NCBI RefSeq assembly: GCF_932276165.1
Contig: NC_063997.1
Location: 10,736,001 to 10,800,000 of the forward strand
Source of the DNA: Plutella xylostella
Taxonomy: Eukaryota; Arthropoda; Insecta; Lepidoptera; Plutellidae
Reading direction: 5' to 3'
Length of the DNA: 64,000 nt
A model generated the notes under the pieces. The model was given only the letters and a program-made list of their open reading frames with translations. It was not told where the DNA came from and did not search any database. The translations under genes and the position numbers were made by a program. Below are positions 13,601 through 25,600 of this stretch, one piece after another. Positions within the stretch are counted from its first letter, which is position 1, and each line of letters begins with the position of its first letter.

Positions 13601-16600
13601 GCGTTCGTCAACTCAGCTGATGTGAGGTATGCCGGTTTGTTTGTCCTTGATATTTTGCTTCTTAGAATCCACGCTACGATTCGCGTAACATGACTCAACT
13701 TACTATGGCGATATAGTAGCTCGAGTACAATGTCAGACGGCTGCAGTTTTGCTGAATTGACTTGTTTATTTTTAGCTTCCATTTGTATGTTATTGTCAAC
13801 AGCTGATGTTACGATCGGAGTTTGCAGTTGTAGTTCGGGGTTTTTTATCCATTGTGGACCTTCCCACCAGAGAGAATGATGCTGCAACTGAGCTGGTGTT
13901 AGACCTCTCGTTGCACAATCGACAGCATTTTCTTCCGACTTCACGTAGCGCCACGACGATGCAGGTATGGCGGAAGTAACTTGTTTTACTCTATTCGCTA
14001 CGAAACTTTTCCACTTTTTGGGGTCGCCTTGTAGCCATCCTAGGACGATCATTGAGTCGGTCCAGGCATGCACAGTGATGTTATGGCTATGGTAATCAAT
14101 GTTTTCCAATGCTTTTGTCATGAGCTGCGCCAAAAGAACAGTTGCACATAGTTCCAGGCGCGGTAACGTGATAGTTTTATTTAGTGGTGCAAGTTTTGAT
14201 TTTGCTACTAGCAATCGGACTATTGTATCCCCATTGTCCGTCAGTGTTTTTATCCAAATCCCGGCCGCAAATACTTTTTGAGAAGCATCACAGAATCCGT
14301 GGATTTCAAAACTTTTTGTTAAATTACCTACCCATCTTGGGATGTCGAATGCTTCAATTAAACACATGTCAGCTTGCAGTTTTCTCCAGTCTTTGGTTAA
14401 TGATTCGGGTATGATGTCATCCCAACCTTCGACGGTTGTCCACACTGTTTGAAATAGCAATTTAGCCTTTATTGTGATTGGGGTTAGCCAGCCTAAGGGG
14501 TCGAATAACTTCGATATTTGCGAAAGAAGCATTCTTTTTGTCAGCGGTTTGTCATTGGTGTCATTATTTTTATTTTTAAATGTAAATTTGTCTGATTGGG
14601 GAATCCACTGTAAACCTAATGCTTTTGTTGTTTCCTTATCTTTGAATACAATCGGTTTATTTTTCTGATCTTCTGGCAGATGCTCTAGTAATGCTGGATG
14701 ATTGCTGGACCATTTTCGTAAATTAAATCCTGCACTTTTTAACATGTTAATAAGTTGTTGTTGTTTTTCTAATGCAGTTGCAATGCAATGTGCTCCACTC
14801 ATGACGTCATCCACGTAAACCTCTCGTTCAATCACCTGTGCTGCTAGCGGATACTTATGTGCCTCATCCTGTGCTAACTGCTTGAGCGTTCTTAAAGCAA
14901 GGTACGGCGCTGCCTTTTCTCCAAATGTCAAAGTACAAAGGTCATATTCTTGAATCGGCTCGTGTATGTCATTTCTCCATAATATCTTTTGCAATGGTTG
15001 CATGTTTTCTGCTACTAATATCATCCTATACATTTTCTCGCAGTCGGCTGAAAACACATGTTCATACGTGCGCCATCTAATCAGTACAGCTTGTAAATCC
15101 TGATGTAATTTTGGGCCACATTCCATGAGGTCGTTAAGGCTGTGTCCCGATGATGTTTTTGAGGATGCATTGAACACTACTCTGAGTTTTGTAGTAGTAG
15201 AGTCGGGTTTTACTACCCCATGATGCGGCAAAAAACATTCGATGTCCGATTGGCTTGTGCTCTTTTTCATATGTTCCAAATCAATATATTCCTGCATAAA
15301 TTTCTTGTAACTGTCAGATAATTCGGTGTCATTACTAAGCTTCTTTTCCAGGCGATGGAACTGGGCCAGTGCTTTTCCCTTTGATTCTCCTAACTTTTCT
15401 TTGTAATCGGCCACCATGGGTAGCTGTACTTCATACTGTCCATTCTGTAAACGTCTGGTAGTGCTGACGTAAAGGTCCTCACAGTATTGCTCTTGAGATG
15501 TCATATTTTTGGCTTCAGTAATTTCCTCCATTTCCCAATATTTTTTGATGTCATCTGTATTATTTGTAATGACGTGGCAGTTGTAAGTTCTGCCCGTACC
15601 GCTTCCTCCTGACAAAATCCATCCTAATTTTGTCTGCTGTGCACAAGGTTGTAAATCTGTGCCTATCAGCAATCCTCCCATTATGATTTGAGAATGCACA
15701 CTAGCGTCTAGTAAAATGTCAATTGATCGTGAAATATTGTAATCTGGGTCAGCAAGTGTCAGATGTTCGATATGCGACCAATTCTTCTTCTCAAAAGTTA
15801 CGTTAGGCAAGTTGCTTACTACGCGCGACATGACTAATGCATCTGTTTCAAATGTAAAGTCGTTGTGTCGGGACATGCATGTAAGGTTTACTTTTCCTCG
15901 GCTTTTGTTTGTCACGGAACCCACTCCTGCTATGCACGCGTTGTATTGAGTCCTTTGCAATCCTAATTTTTGGGCCGCCGACTCGGTAATCAGAGTAACT
16001 TGAGAGCCGGGGTCAATAAATGCTCGAAGTGTCATGTAGGTACCATCCGTGGCCTTCACTTTTAACAGGGCTGTTGCTAACATGATTTCGTCATCGCTTC
16101 CTATAGCATAATGTACGTTACGTTTTTGATGGTTTCCCGGTGTAAATGGTGTTGATGTTGGTGTCATTTTAGTTGCAGTGGATGTCGTTGGTTTCATAGA
16201 AAAGGCCTTGTGCAGCAACGTATTATGTGCAGCGTTGCATTCGCGACATCGTTTTTCTGACTTGCAATAATTTTTAGAGTGATAATACAAGCAGTTTTTA
16301 CATATGTTAAATTGGGCCATATGTTTTAATTGAACATCAGGTGACATACTTAGGAATTTGGTGCATTTAAATAAATCGTGGTCTTGGCGACAAAAGGAAC
16401 ATGATGACTTGTGTTCTTGAATATGCATTGCGTTATTGTACGATGGCTTGGAAAAATTGGTTCTGTATTCCCGATGGTAATTTTGTTGGTTGTCATTAAA
16501 TGGTTTATGCAGTGTCATGTTGTCAGGTTTTTTCTTTGTCACGGGCTCCAGGGCGGTAAATTTTCCCTCTAGGAAATCCATAAACTCCTGAAGTTTCGCT

Positions 16601-19600
16601 AACTGACGCGGCGATTTTCTGTACTCCATGTAGTCGGTGTAAGTTTGCGTATCTAACTTTTCACACAAAATGTGCACTAATATCGGATCCCAATTCATAG
16701 TATCTACGCCTAGGTTATTAATGGCATGTATTACTTCCATAGAGGTGTCAAATAGCTTTTTGATTTCGAATGCAGATTGGGTTTTTACATTAGGCTGTCT
16801 CAGAAATAATTGTATTTGTTTGGTGAAAAGAAGTTGCAAATTATTGTAACGATGTGTCAGCAGATCCCAGCAGGCGTCATAATTCTCGGCACTAATGTGT
16901 AGATGCTGTACGATACGCTCCGCTTCTCCCTTCAGTTTGCACTTTAATATTTGCATTTTGTGGGACTTGCTCATGTTAGGGTTCTTGTGTATTGCTTCTG
17001 AGAACAAGTCCATAAATGTAGGCCACTGAGAATAATTCCCACTGAAAATAGGTATGTCAACTTTGGGTGCAGTTTGTTGCGAATGGTCAACAAAATTCAA
17101 CTTCATGTTCAGTTGCTTTTTCATATCCTTAAATGATTTTTCATGCAGTAAATATTGATTGTTATAGGTATCATCCCTCCCCTCTAGAATGCTATCTATT
17201 TGCAAATGCAAGATGTCAATGGTATTCCAACGTCCTTTCAGAGATTTTATCTCGTCCTCTATCTCCCATTTCTCTACTAGATTGTCAAGATGTAAGCTGT
17301 CAATAAGACGGATTAAAGATCTAAAGTTGCTTCTCTGAGTCCTCATGAGCTCTAGAACCTTCTCGTCCTTTATTTGCAAAGTGTCAGTACCCTCTCCAGA
17401 TGCTTCCATAAATATGTCAAATGTCACTTTCTTCTCCACAGGCGGGGGTGGCGGCGGTGTCAATGGTTTAGGTTTTAAAAGCTGAACGATTTCGTCCTTA
17501 ATTTGCATAACAAAATCATAAATATTTTCTGTATAATATTGATGCGTTTTATCCTCTTCCTGCATCAAAAGCTGATGATTCTCTTCGAATGTACGCCAGA
17601 GCTCATCTATCCTTGAAGCTCTCGCCTGTCTATATTCAAGGGTCTTTCGTTCACGAGGATCCTTTTTGATGTTTCGCGACATCCTCTTGATGTCCTCCAT
17701 GACGGCGGCTTGCTTCTCTAATAGACCTTCCATGTTGGTCGAATTAGGTATGCAATGAAATAGTTATAAAAGGAAAGATCTTACTTGAGTTTCTGCAACA
17801 ACGCCAACTTATCTCCGAAGTAATGCACTGCAGTCCAATCACTTGCACGAAAATGTCAAAGTTTTATGTCAATAAATGTCACTGGATTTTGATTCCGCGG
17901 ACCTTACGTACACGACACGCGACGCGAGGGCCTTAATCGAAGGACCAAAAAAAATGTAAGGGGGGGGGGGGGGGGGGCACTATGTAAATGTCAGGTAGTT
18001 AGAGGTGAAAAGACGGGTGTACGTTAAGATGGTTTATTGAGAACTAAAATTACATGGCAACCAAATGCAGTGACAAACAATGTGCTAAATTAACAGAAAA
18101 TGCATAATTTAAGATCATATTGGTCAGTAGGTCGCACATGCCTGCATTAATGCATGCATAAGAGTTGTACTTTGTACACATACATTTTTACCAAAAAATA
18201 TTTATTTCCAGCGATGGAGGAGGCGGCGGCGGCGATGGCGGCGCACGAGCTGCATCAGCACCGGTACTTCCTGCTGCGCGACCAGGCCTTCCTGCGCGAC
18301 CGCGAGCCGCTGCTCATCAAGGTACAGTCTGTCTGTCTCTGCTGCACGGGGCAGCTATCGACGTAGATATAATGTTGTGTTCCAGCGATGGAGGCCTTCC
18401 TGCGCGACCGCGAGCCGCTGCTCATCAAGGTACAGTCTGTCTGTCTCTGCTGCACGGGGCAGCTATCGACGTAGATATAATGTTGTGTTCCAGCGATGGA
18501 GGCCTTCCTGCGCGACCGCGAGCCGCTGCTCATCAAGGTACAGTATGTCTGTCTCTGCTGCACGGGGCAGCTATCGACGTAGATATAATGTTGTGTTCCA
18601 GCGATGGAGGCCTTCCTGCGCGACCGCGAGCCGCTGCTCATCAAGGTACAGTCTGTCTGTCTCTGCTGCACGGGGCCGCTATAGACGTAGATATAATGAT
18701 GTATTCGGTACTTCCTGCTGCGCGACCAGGCCTTCCTGCGCGACCGCGAGCCGCTGCTCATCAAGGTACAGTCTGTCTGTCTCTGCTGCACGGGGCCGTT
18801 ATCGACGTAGATATAATGACGATGGCGGCGCACGAGCTGCATCAGCACCGGTACTTCCTGCTGCGCGACCAGGCCTTCCTGCGCGACCGCGAGCCGCTGC
18901 TCATCAAGGTACGCTTTAGTTGATCACCTGTATATGTCCCTGCTGCATGGGGCCCTTAGCGACGTAGATATAAGTCACTATATTGCAGTTTGGCATAAGT
19001 TCGGCGCTGTGATTGGTGGAACGCTCATAAAATGAGATTATCGACGTTGATAACGGTCCCATGCCACCGGCCTCGTCTTTATCCTGCCTTCTTGACCGGC
19101 CATGCAGTGTTCTTGGTTTAAATTTCTAGTCGTATTTCAGATCCAACTTTCATGCATACATAACGCGATATATATTGTAAGGTTCACTGTGAAAGTATCC
19201 TAAATTGGGTATTATTTCACAACATTAATTCATATTTTAATTGATTATATTATGTTACGAGGAATAGTGGCAACACCGCTCTTGAGGGAGACTGACATTT
19301 GATTGACAGAAGGGAATAGATGTCAGGCGAGATGTCAGAAAAAGGAGGCAATTGGGTTTGTGGGATGAAAAATGGTGGTTCGAGTTGTGGATTATAAAAA
19401 TGTAATTTATTGCTAAAACTATGAATAATGCTGAAAGTCATGGAAATAAACCTATATCGTGTACGTTTGGTGGTTTTACTATAGATCAGAAGCGGTGAGT
19501 AACCTTCTCCCATAAATTTTGTTGTGATTCTTGTTGTCGGCATTTGGCCGAGATGAATGATAATATCAAAATATTGTGTTTTTCATCAGTAGATGACACG

Positions 19601-22600
19601 CGTATAGTAGTAATGTTATGTTATTATGTCGTGTAATACTAAGGAAATGTTCGGAATAGTCATATTACTCATATTTATAATTTTCGTAAGATTTTTATTG
19701 CGATATGCTAGCGACATCTATAAAATAAATATAGGAAACTATCCAGATTCAATTGACATCTGACATTGACACTGACAGTTTGATCATCTGACAGTGTTGA
19801 CATTACAGGGAGCGTTCAAAAACGATGCCTTGATTACTTTAAAATATTAGCATTATTATTCTGAGTAAAGTACTATTGGGTTTTAGGAATTATTAGTTTC
19901 TGCAAAGATTTCCCGATGTTACGCTTACTACCTATCGTGTGGTAGATATTATTTATAAATACTAGATAGCCTAATATGATAAACGTGAGTCATTGTTATT
20001 GACTATAAGTCTTAAATTAAATTCTCATAAATGATGATTATTTATGAAAATGTTCTATGTTAACATTAGGTGTAACAAGGGTATGATTATACCGTTGGGC
20101 TCATTAAACTTACTACCGAAAATTACTATGGGTCATTACCTATATAATCATTTTATTTTAGTTGCCAAAGATACCAAATATATTAAGTATTGAAGACTGC
20201 TAAATTAGGATTATCTATTTAATATCCACCTTATCTGTCATCATGTATATTATAATTAATGTACCCTGAAGGTTATACATAATAATATCTGTGTATAAAA
20301 TTATAATAAGTATACCTACTAATATAAATTTATTCCTTTTTGTTTGAGTTGGAGACAAGACGAGAAAACTGGACCACCCAAGATATATGGGATGCCGCAG
20401 ATTCAGTTGAAGATGGAAAAAGATGAGGCTGCGGTACGGCTGTGCCTGGGGTGCGGCTGGGGCTGTGCCTGCGGCTGCGGTGGTGCGGCTGGGGTTGCCA
20501 TTGGGTTTTTATTAAAAGCCACTAGTTGATCAAGATTAGCCTCGATTTAATAGTCTCATATAAATCGATACACAGTGATACACATGAAGTAAGTGATGAC
20601 AGTCAACACATAGAGTACGTGCTATTTTCCTTTTTTTCTTGGCTATGACTTTTCGTTTACAATTCCAACACTAGGCCTTAAACAAAAATCATATAAATAG
20701 GCAAAAGAAAATTAGCACAATTCTAGGCCTCAAACAAAATATCATAACTTATATAGGTATATAAAACTAAAACATAACTTTAACACTGACTAACGGAGTA
20801 CAAATAAACAATATCACAAAAAAACATATATGAAAACAAGTTAATCAGTTTTAAGTAGTTTAGACACAAACTTATAATGCTTCTCTGAAGTTAATGGCTT
20901 CGTTAACACGTCCGCCAACATTTCCTCAGTAGGAAGGTAACTTAAATCAATGACCTTCTTACTTATCAACTCTTTAACATAATGGTGCCTTATATCTATA
21001 TGTTTGGTACGCGAGTGTGTTACAACATTCTTACAGATTTTCTGTGCTGATTGATTATCGTTAAACAAATCTATTTTGCACACAATACCAGTACATTCTT
21101 TAAGAAATGTTTGCAAGAACAGAGCCTCCTTGCAGGAGTCAGAGACCGCCATGTACTCAGCTTCAGTACTAGAAAGCGCTACAGTCCGTTGCTTTCGGCT
21201 TTCCCACGAAATAACTGAACTACCAAGACTAAAAACATACCCAGTATATGACCGACGATCCATCTGATCTCCTCCCCAATCAGCATCTGTAAAACCAGTA
21301 ATTTTCAAATCGTCACCCTTTTGAAATAGTAGACTGTAATGTATTGTTCCTTTTAAATATCTCAGAACCCTTTTCGCTGCTTTCCAGTGAGTTTCACCAA
21401 AACAGTTATTGAACTGGCTTAGATAGCTGATGCTATGAGTAATATCCGGCCTGGAACATACTGACAGGTACATTAAACACCCAATAAGGCTCCTATAATC
21501 ATATTTACATGCCGAATTCTCTTCCTTTTTAAGTTGAATTCCAACTTCCATAGGAGTCTTAGCTGCTTTGCATTCTGCCATATGCAGTTTATCTAAAACT
21601 TTCTTTATGTAGCTGGACTGATCCAAAGTATAGCTTCCATCAGGTAATCTAGCAATTTTCATACCTAGAACCTGATGAGCCGGTCCCAAATCATGCATCA
21701 CGAACTCTTTCATCAGCCCTTCCTTAATAACTTTCTTTTTCTCAGAATTTTCGGAGCTAAAGATCATGATGTCATCCACATACAGCGCTACGATTATTAC
21801 TTCATCATCAGTATTATGAATATACACCGATTGCTCAGAAGATAGTCTACTAAATTGCAATTTATTGATGAAAACATCATTAATGCGTTCATACCATGCT
21901 TTCGCCGCCTGTTTTAAGCCATAAATTGCTTTGTTCAGCTTATATACTTTCCTGACCTTTTCATCTTGACCTCCACCTTGGATGAAACCTTCAGGTTGCT
22001 CCATATATACAGTTTCGGTTAGTAACCCGTGCAAAAATGCAGTTTTTACATCTAGGTGCTCTATAACTAAATCATATTGAGCAGCTAATGCTAACAGTAT
22101 TCTAACTGTTGAGTAGCGAACCACAGGTGCAAATGTTTCATTGTAGTCAATTCCGTATCTTTGTGTATAACCCTTCGCCACCAGACGAGCTTTATACTTT
22201 AACAATTTTCCATTTAGGTCTCTCTTTTTGCTAAATATCCATTTACATTTTACTGGTTTTTGCCCCGAAGGCAGATCAACCAGTGTCCAGCATTCATTAA
22301 CTATGAAAGAGTTATACTCATCTTGTATAGCTTCCTTCCAATATTTAGACTCGCAGCCACCCAGAGCCTCTTCTATTGTCTTCGGTATATCTTCGTCTTC
22401 TGTAACCGCTGTAAACCCAGCATACCCATCCGTATCAGCATCTTCAAAATCAAGCGAGTCCTCCGAATCCATGCTTGAACATCCTGGAATATATGTAGGG
22501 TCCGAAGAGTGGTTATCCGAATTTACAGATTCTACTGATGAATCCAGACTAAACATGGTTTGTCTCCGAGGATTCACTGTGTCATCAGGTAACAACTGAT

Positions 22601-25600
22601 CCATCTCGACCACGTCTGGCTGGCATAATGATGTCTCAGAAGCTTCCGTCGACGACTGTGCTGGATCAGGTTGTGTAGTACTATCTAAGTTATCAGATGA
22701 ATCTAAAATTAACAATTCATCATGCTCCTTACTTTTATCATCATTGGACACTACTTTATCAAAAAACATACTTTCCATGAATGTGACGTGCCGGGCTTTA
22801 ATACATTTCTTTGGAAAAGCAGGATCTACAAGTCTATACCCTTTACTATCCTCACAGTACCCTACAAAAATATACCTTTTGCATCTAGGGTCCAATTTCC
22901 TGGCTTTCTCATCAATGGCATATGCTACACAACCAAATACACGTAAGTGTGCTACATTCACCTTTTTGGATGTCCATTTTTCTTCAGGTGTTGTTCCCAT
23001 GACCGCTCTGGTTGGTGTATAGTTCTTGAGTACGGCAGCCGTGTTCGCCGCCTCCGCCCAGTACTGTTTCTCCAACCCAGCCTCCTGGAGCATGCAGCGG
23101 GCATTATCCATTATGGTGCGATTAGCCCGCTCCGCCACACCATTCTGCTGACTACAATGTGGGACGGTAGTTTGATGTTTTATCCCACTGCTCTTCAGAT
23201 ACTCCTGAAATTGATTAGACATGTACTCGCCCCCATTGTCACTTCTCAAGGTTTTGATTTTACTACCTGTTTCATTCTCTACAAGCACTTTGAATAGTTT
23301 AAATTTCTCAAAGACCTCGCTCTTTCTATCCATGAAGTAGATGAATGTTTTCCTCGAGAAATCATCAATGAAGGTAACAAAGTACCTTTTCCCACTAAAT
23401 GATGGTACCTGCATAGGTCCACATACGTCTGTATGTACCAACCCTAGTTTGACAGACGACCTACTATAACTTTTCTTAGGAAATGGCAGTCTGGTCTGTT
23501 TACCTTCTATACAAGCTACACATGGATTAAAAGTAGTATTTGGATAATCCATACCTGTGACTAGCCCATTTTTCATCAGTTTCATACTCCTGGCATTCAG
23601 GTGTCCAAGTCGCTTATGCCACAACTCGTGATCAATGCCCTGCGCAGACACCAGCGCAGACACCTCCGGAACCTCGCTAGACTCTCCAGTCACCGACTCC
23701 TGCTCAATGCCCTGCTCAGAAACTAGTGCAGGCATCTCTGAAACCTCGCTAGACTGTGCAGTCACCGACTCCACACATGCTGAGTTCATGGCGATCCCTG
23801 ACTTAACTACATCAAGCTCATAAACACCATTGAAACCAGTACCAGTGGCAATAACTTCACCTTCATCAACTATTTTACATAAATTATTATCAAAAACTAC
23901 ACGAAACCCTTTCCTATTTAACTCACTAACTGAAAGTAGATTTGCTGATAGTTTAGGAATATAGTAGACTTCACTTATAGTCTTAAAACCAGTCTTCAAT
24001 AATACTTTTACTTTGCCGATACCCTCAGTCAGTAACTTCTCTCCGTTGGCAACATTTACTTCCAGCTTCTTGCTGCATTGCAGCTCTTGCATGATATGCT
24101 TGTTATTGCACATGTGATGAGTCGCCCCTGAGTCAATGTACCATACGTCGTTCTGAACTTTAACCGACAAGGCCGTCAGTAGCGAGTTTTCTTTTACACT
24201 ACTTCGTCTTCCTCCCGCCTTAGGCTCCATGACCTCATCATTAGGGCAGTCCTTCTTCACGTGACCAGGCTTCTTACAACGAAAGCACCTCACTAGCCAA
24301 GGTCTCTTTACCGCCAGTGCATTCATTTCATTTTCCTTGCCATCACGCCGATGCTGCTCCTGGAGAAGTTTACTCCTGACTGTCTCGCTTGTCAGCTTCG
24401 TATTGGAGTTCTCCAGCGCCATAATTAGTGGGTCGAAGTCTGTAGATAGCCCGCTCAGCATTATTATTGCCAGGAACTCATCCTCTATTGCTGATCCTAT
24501 ATCCGACAACTGTTGCCCGAGCTCCGTAATATATGTTAGGTAGCTCTGCATACCATCTCTGTCCTGTAACTTCACACCAAACAGCGACCTCAACAGCCCG
24601 AGTCTTCTACACAGCCCCTTGTCCTCATATGCACGCTGGAGGTTGCTCCAGGCCTCATAAGGCGTCTTTGCATTGCGTACATGTTGCAACGCAGACGGAC
24701 CTACTGACAGACATATTTTTGCCATCGCCTTTTGCTTCTTCCTCTCATCCTTACAACTGTCCTCACCTTCGATACAGTCGTGAAGATCCTCGTGCATGAG
24801 GAGCATTTTCAGCATAAATTTCCACTGATTGTAGTCTTCCATCCCTTTTAGTTTGTCTACAGGGAGACCAATTGGTGTCGTAATAGAACTCGCCATTATT
24901 GCTGTTTGTATTTGTAAAACTGTTTGACAACCGGCCTTTTAATTAGATATTATTTTATTTTTGTAGTAGTATTTTCCAAAAATATTTATTGTATGACACG
25001 CGCCAAGCTGTCCTGGGCCCATAACCTATTGGGTTTTTATTAAAAGCCACTAGTTGATCAAGATTAGCCTCGATTTAATAGTCTCATATAAATCGATACA
25101 CAGTGATACACATGAAGTAAGTGATGACAGTCAACACATAGAGTACGTGCTATTTTCCTTTTTTCTTGGCTATGACTTTTCGTTTACAATTCCAACATCT
25201 ACATCTCCGGGTGCAGGCCTGGAGTTGGAGCCGTGGTGACAGCGGCTGTCAGGGCTGTCAACATCAATATCAACCGGACCAAGGCTGGAGGAACAGTGGA
25301 GGAGATGGCTATCAGTGGTGTCAGTACCCAGACCGAAGACACCAGACCATACCATACCAGACCATACCATACCAGACTGAGGAGGGAGTCTGAACTTCGG
25401 TTCGCATGCTCAATGGCCGACGGGCGGCAGTGGCGACGCTGTCATCAACAGGACTGGAGCTACATCTACAGTTGCATGATCACCATGATTATTATAAGGA
25501 GCACCGAACTGGGTGTTATTTACATATTATTTAGTTAGTTTTGATCAGGTGCATAAAGTTACTCGTAATGTAGGTTAATAAAGGTATGAGGTACCTATGT

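Larger units (their letters stand above)
5125..18178 (-). mobile_element. BEL/Pao LTR retrotransposon B, interrupted by a second BEL/Pao element
   Basis: LTRs of about 222-224 bp (TGTAAGGGG... to ...TTTGTACA, plus-strand reading) with a 5-bp target duplication CATAC at 5120-5124 and 18179-18183. The left LTR is split by element A (5201-11911). Transcription is leftward: 5' LTR at 17955-18178. A candidate primer site TTTGGTCCTTCG (minus) lies just inside the 5' LTR. The coding frame is open, but its integrase has been replaced (see the polyprotein). Removing A leaves about 6.3 kb, a normal BEL/Pao size. Confidence 0.9.
20502..25197 (-). mobile_element. Copia LTR retrotransposon, structurally complete
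   Basis: LTRs 20502-20670 (169 bp) and 25030-25197 (168 bp), differing by one T in a T-run. Minus strand starts TGTTGGAATTGTAAACG, typical for Copia. Next to the 5' LTR (right side) the minus strand reads GGTTATGGGCCCAGG, complementary to the anticodon stem-loop region of initiator tRNA-Met, the known Copia primer type. It holds a single intact frame. Flanks are GCCAT on the left and TCTAC on the right, so no target duplication is visible. Confidence 0.92.

Noticed and set aside
18322..18830. Regular repeats with constant spacers, superficially CRISPR-like
   Set aside because: Units are exon plus intron of a eukaryotic gene with splice sites; both parts repeat, so there are no unique spacers.
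18165..18923. 252-codon plus and 197-codon minus frames over the exon array
   Set aside because: They read through introns of the array and exist only because the repeat unit is open in all frames.
19250..19543. Minus-strand frame of 97 codons, also seen at 32204-32395
   Set aside because: It lies in the LTRs of element D, antisense to their TATA box and polyadenylation signal, with no known domain.
20344..20529. Cys/Gly-rich 61-codon frame
   Set aside because: Starts with TTG, is made of GGCTGTGCC repeats and ends inside the Copia LTR.
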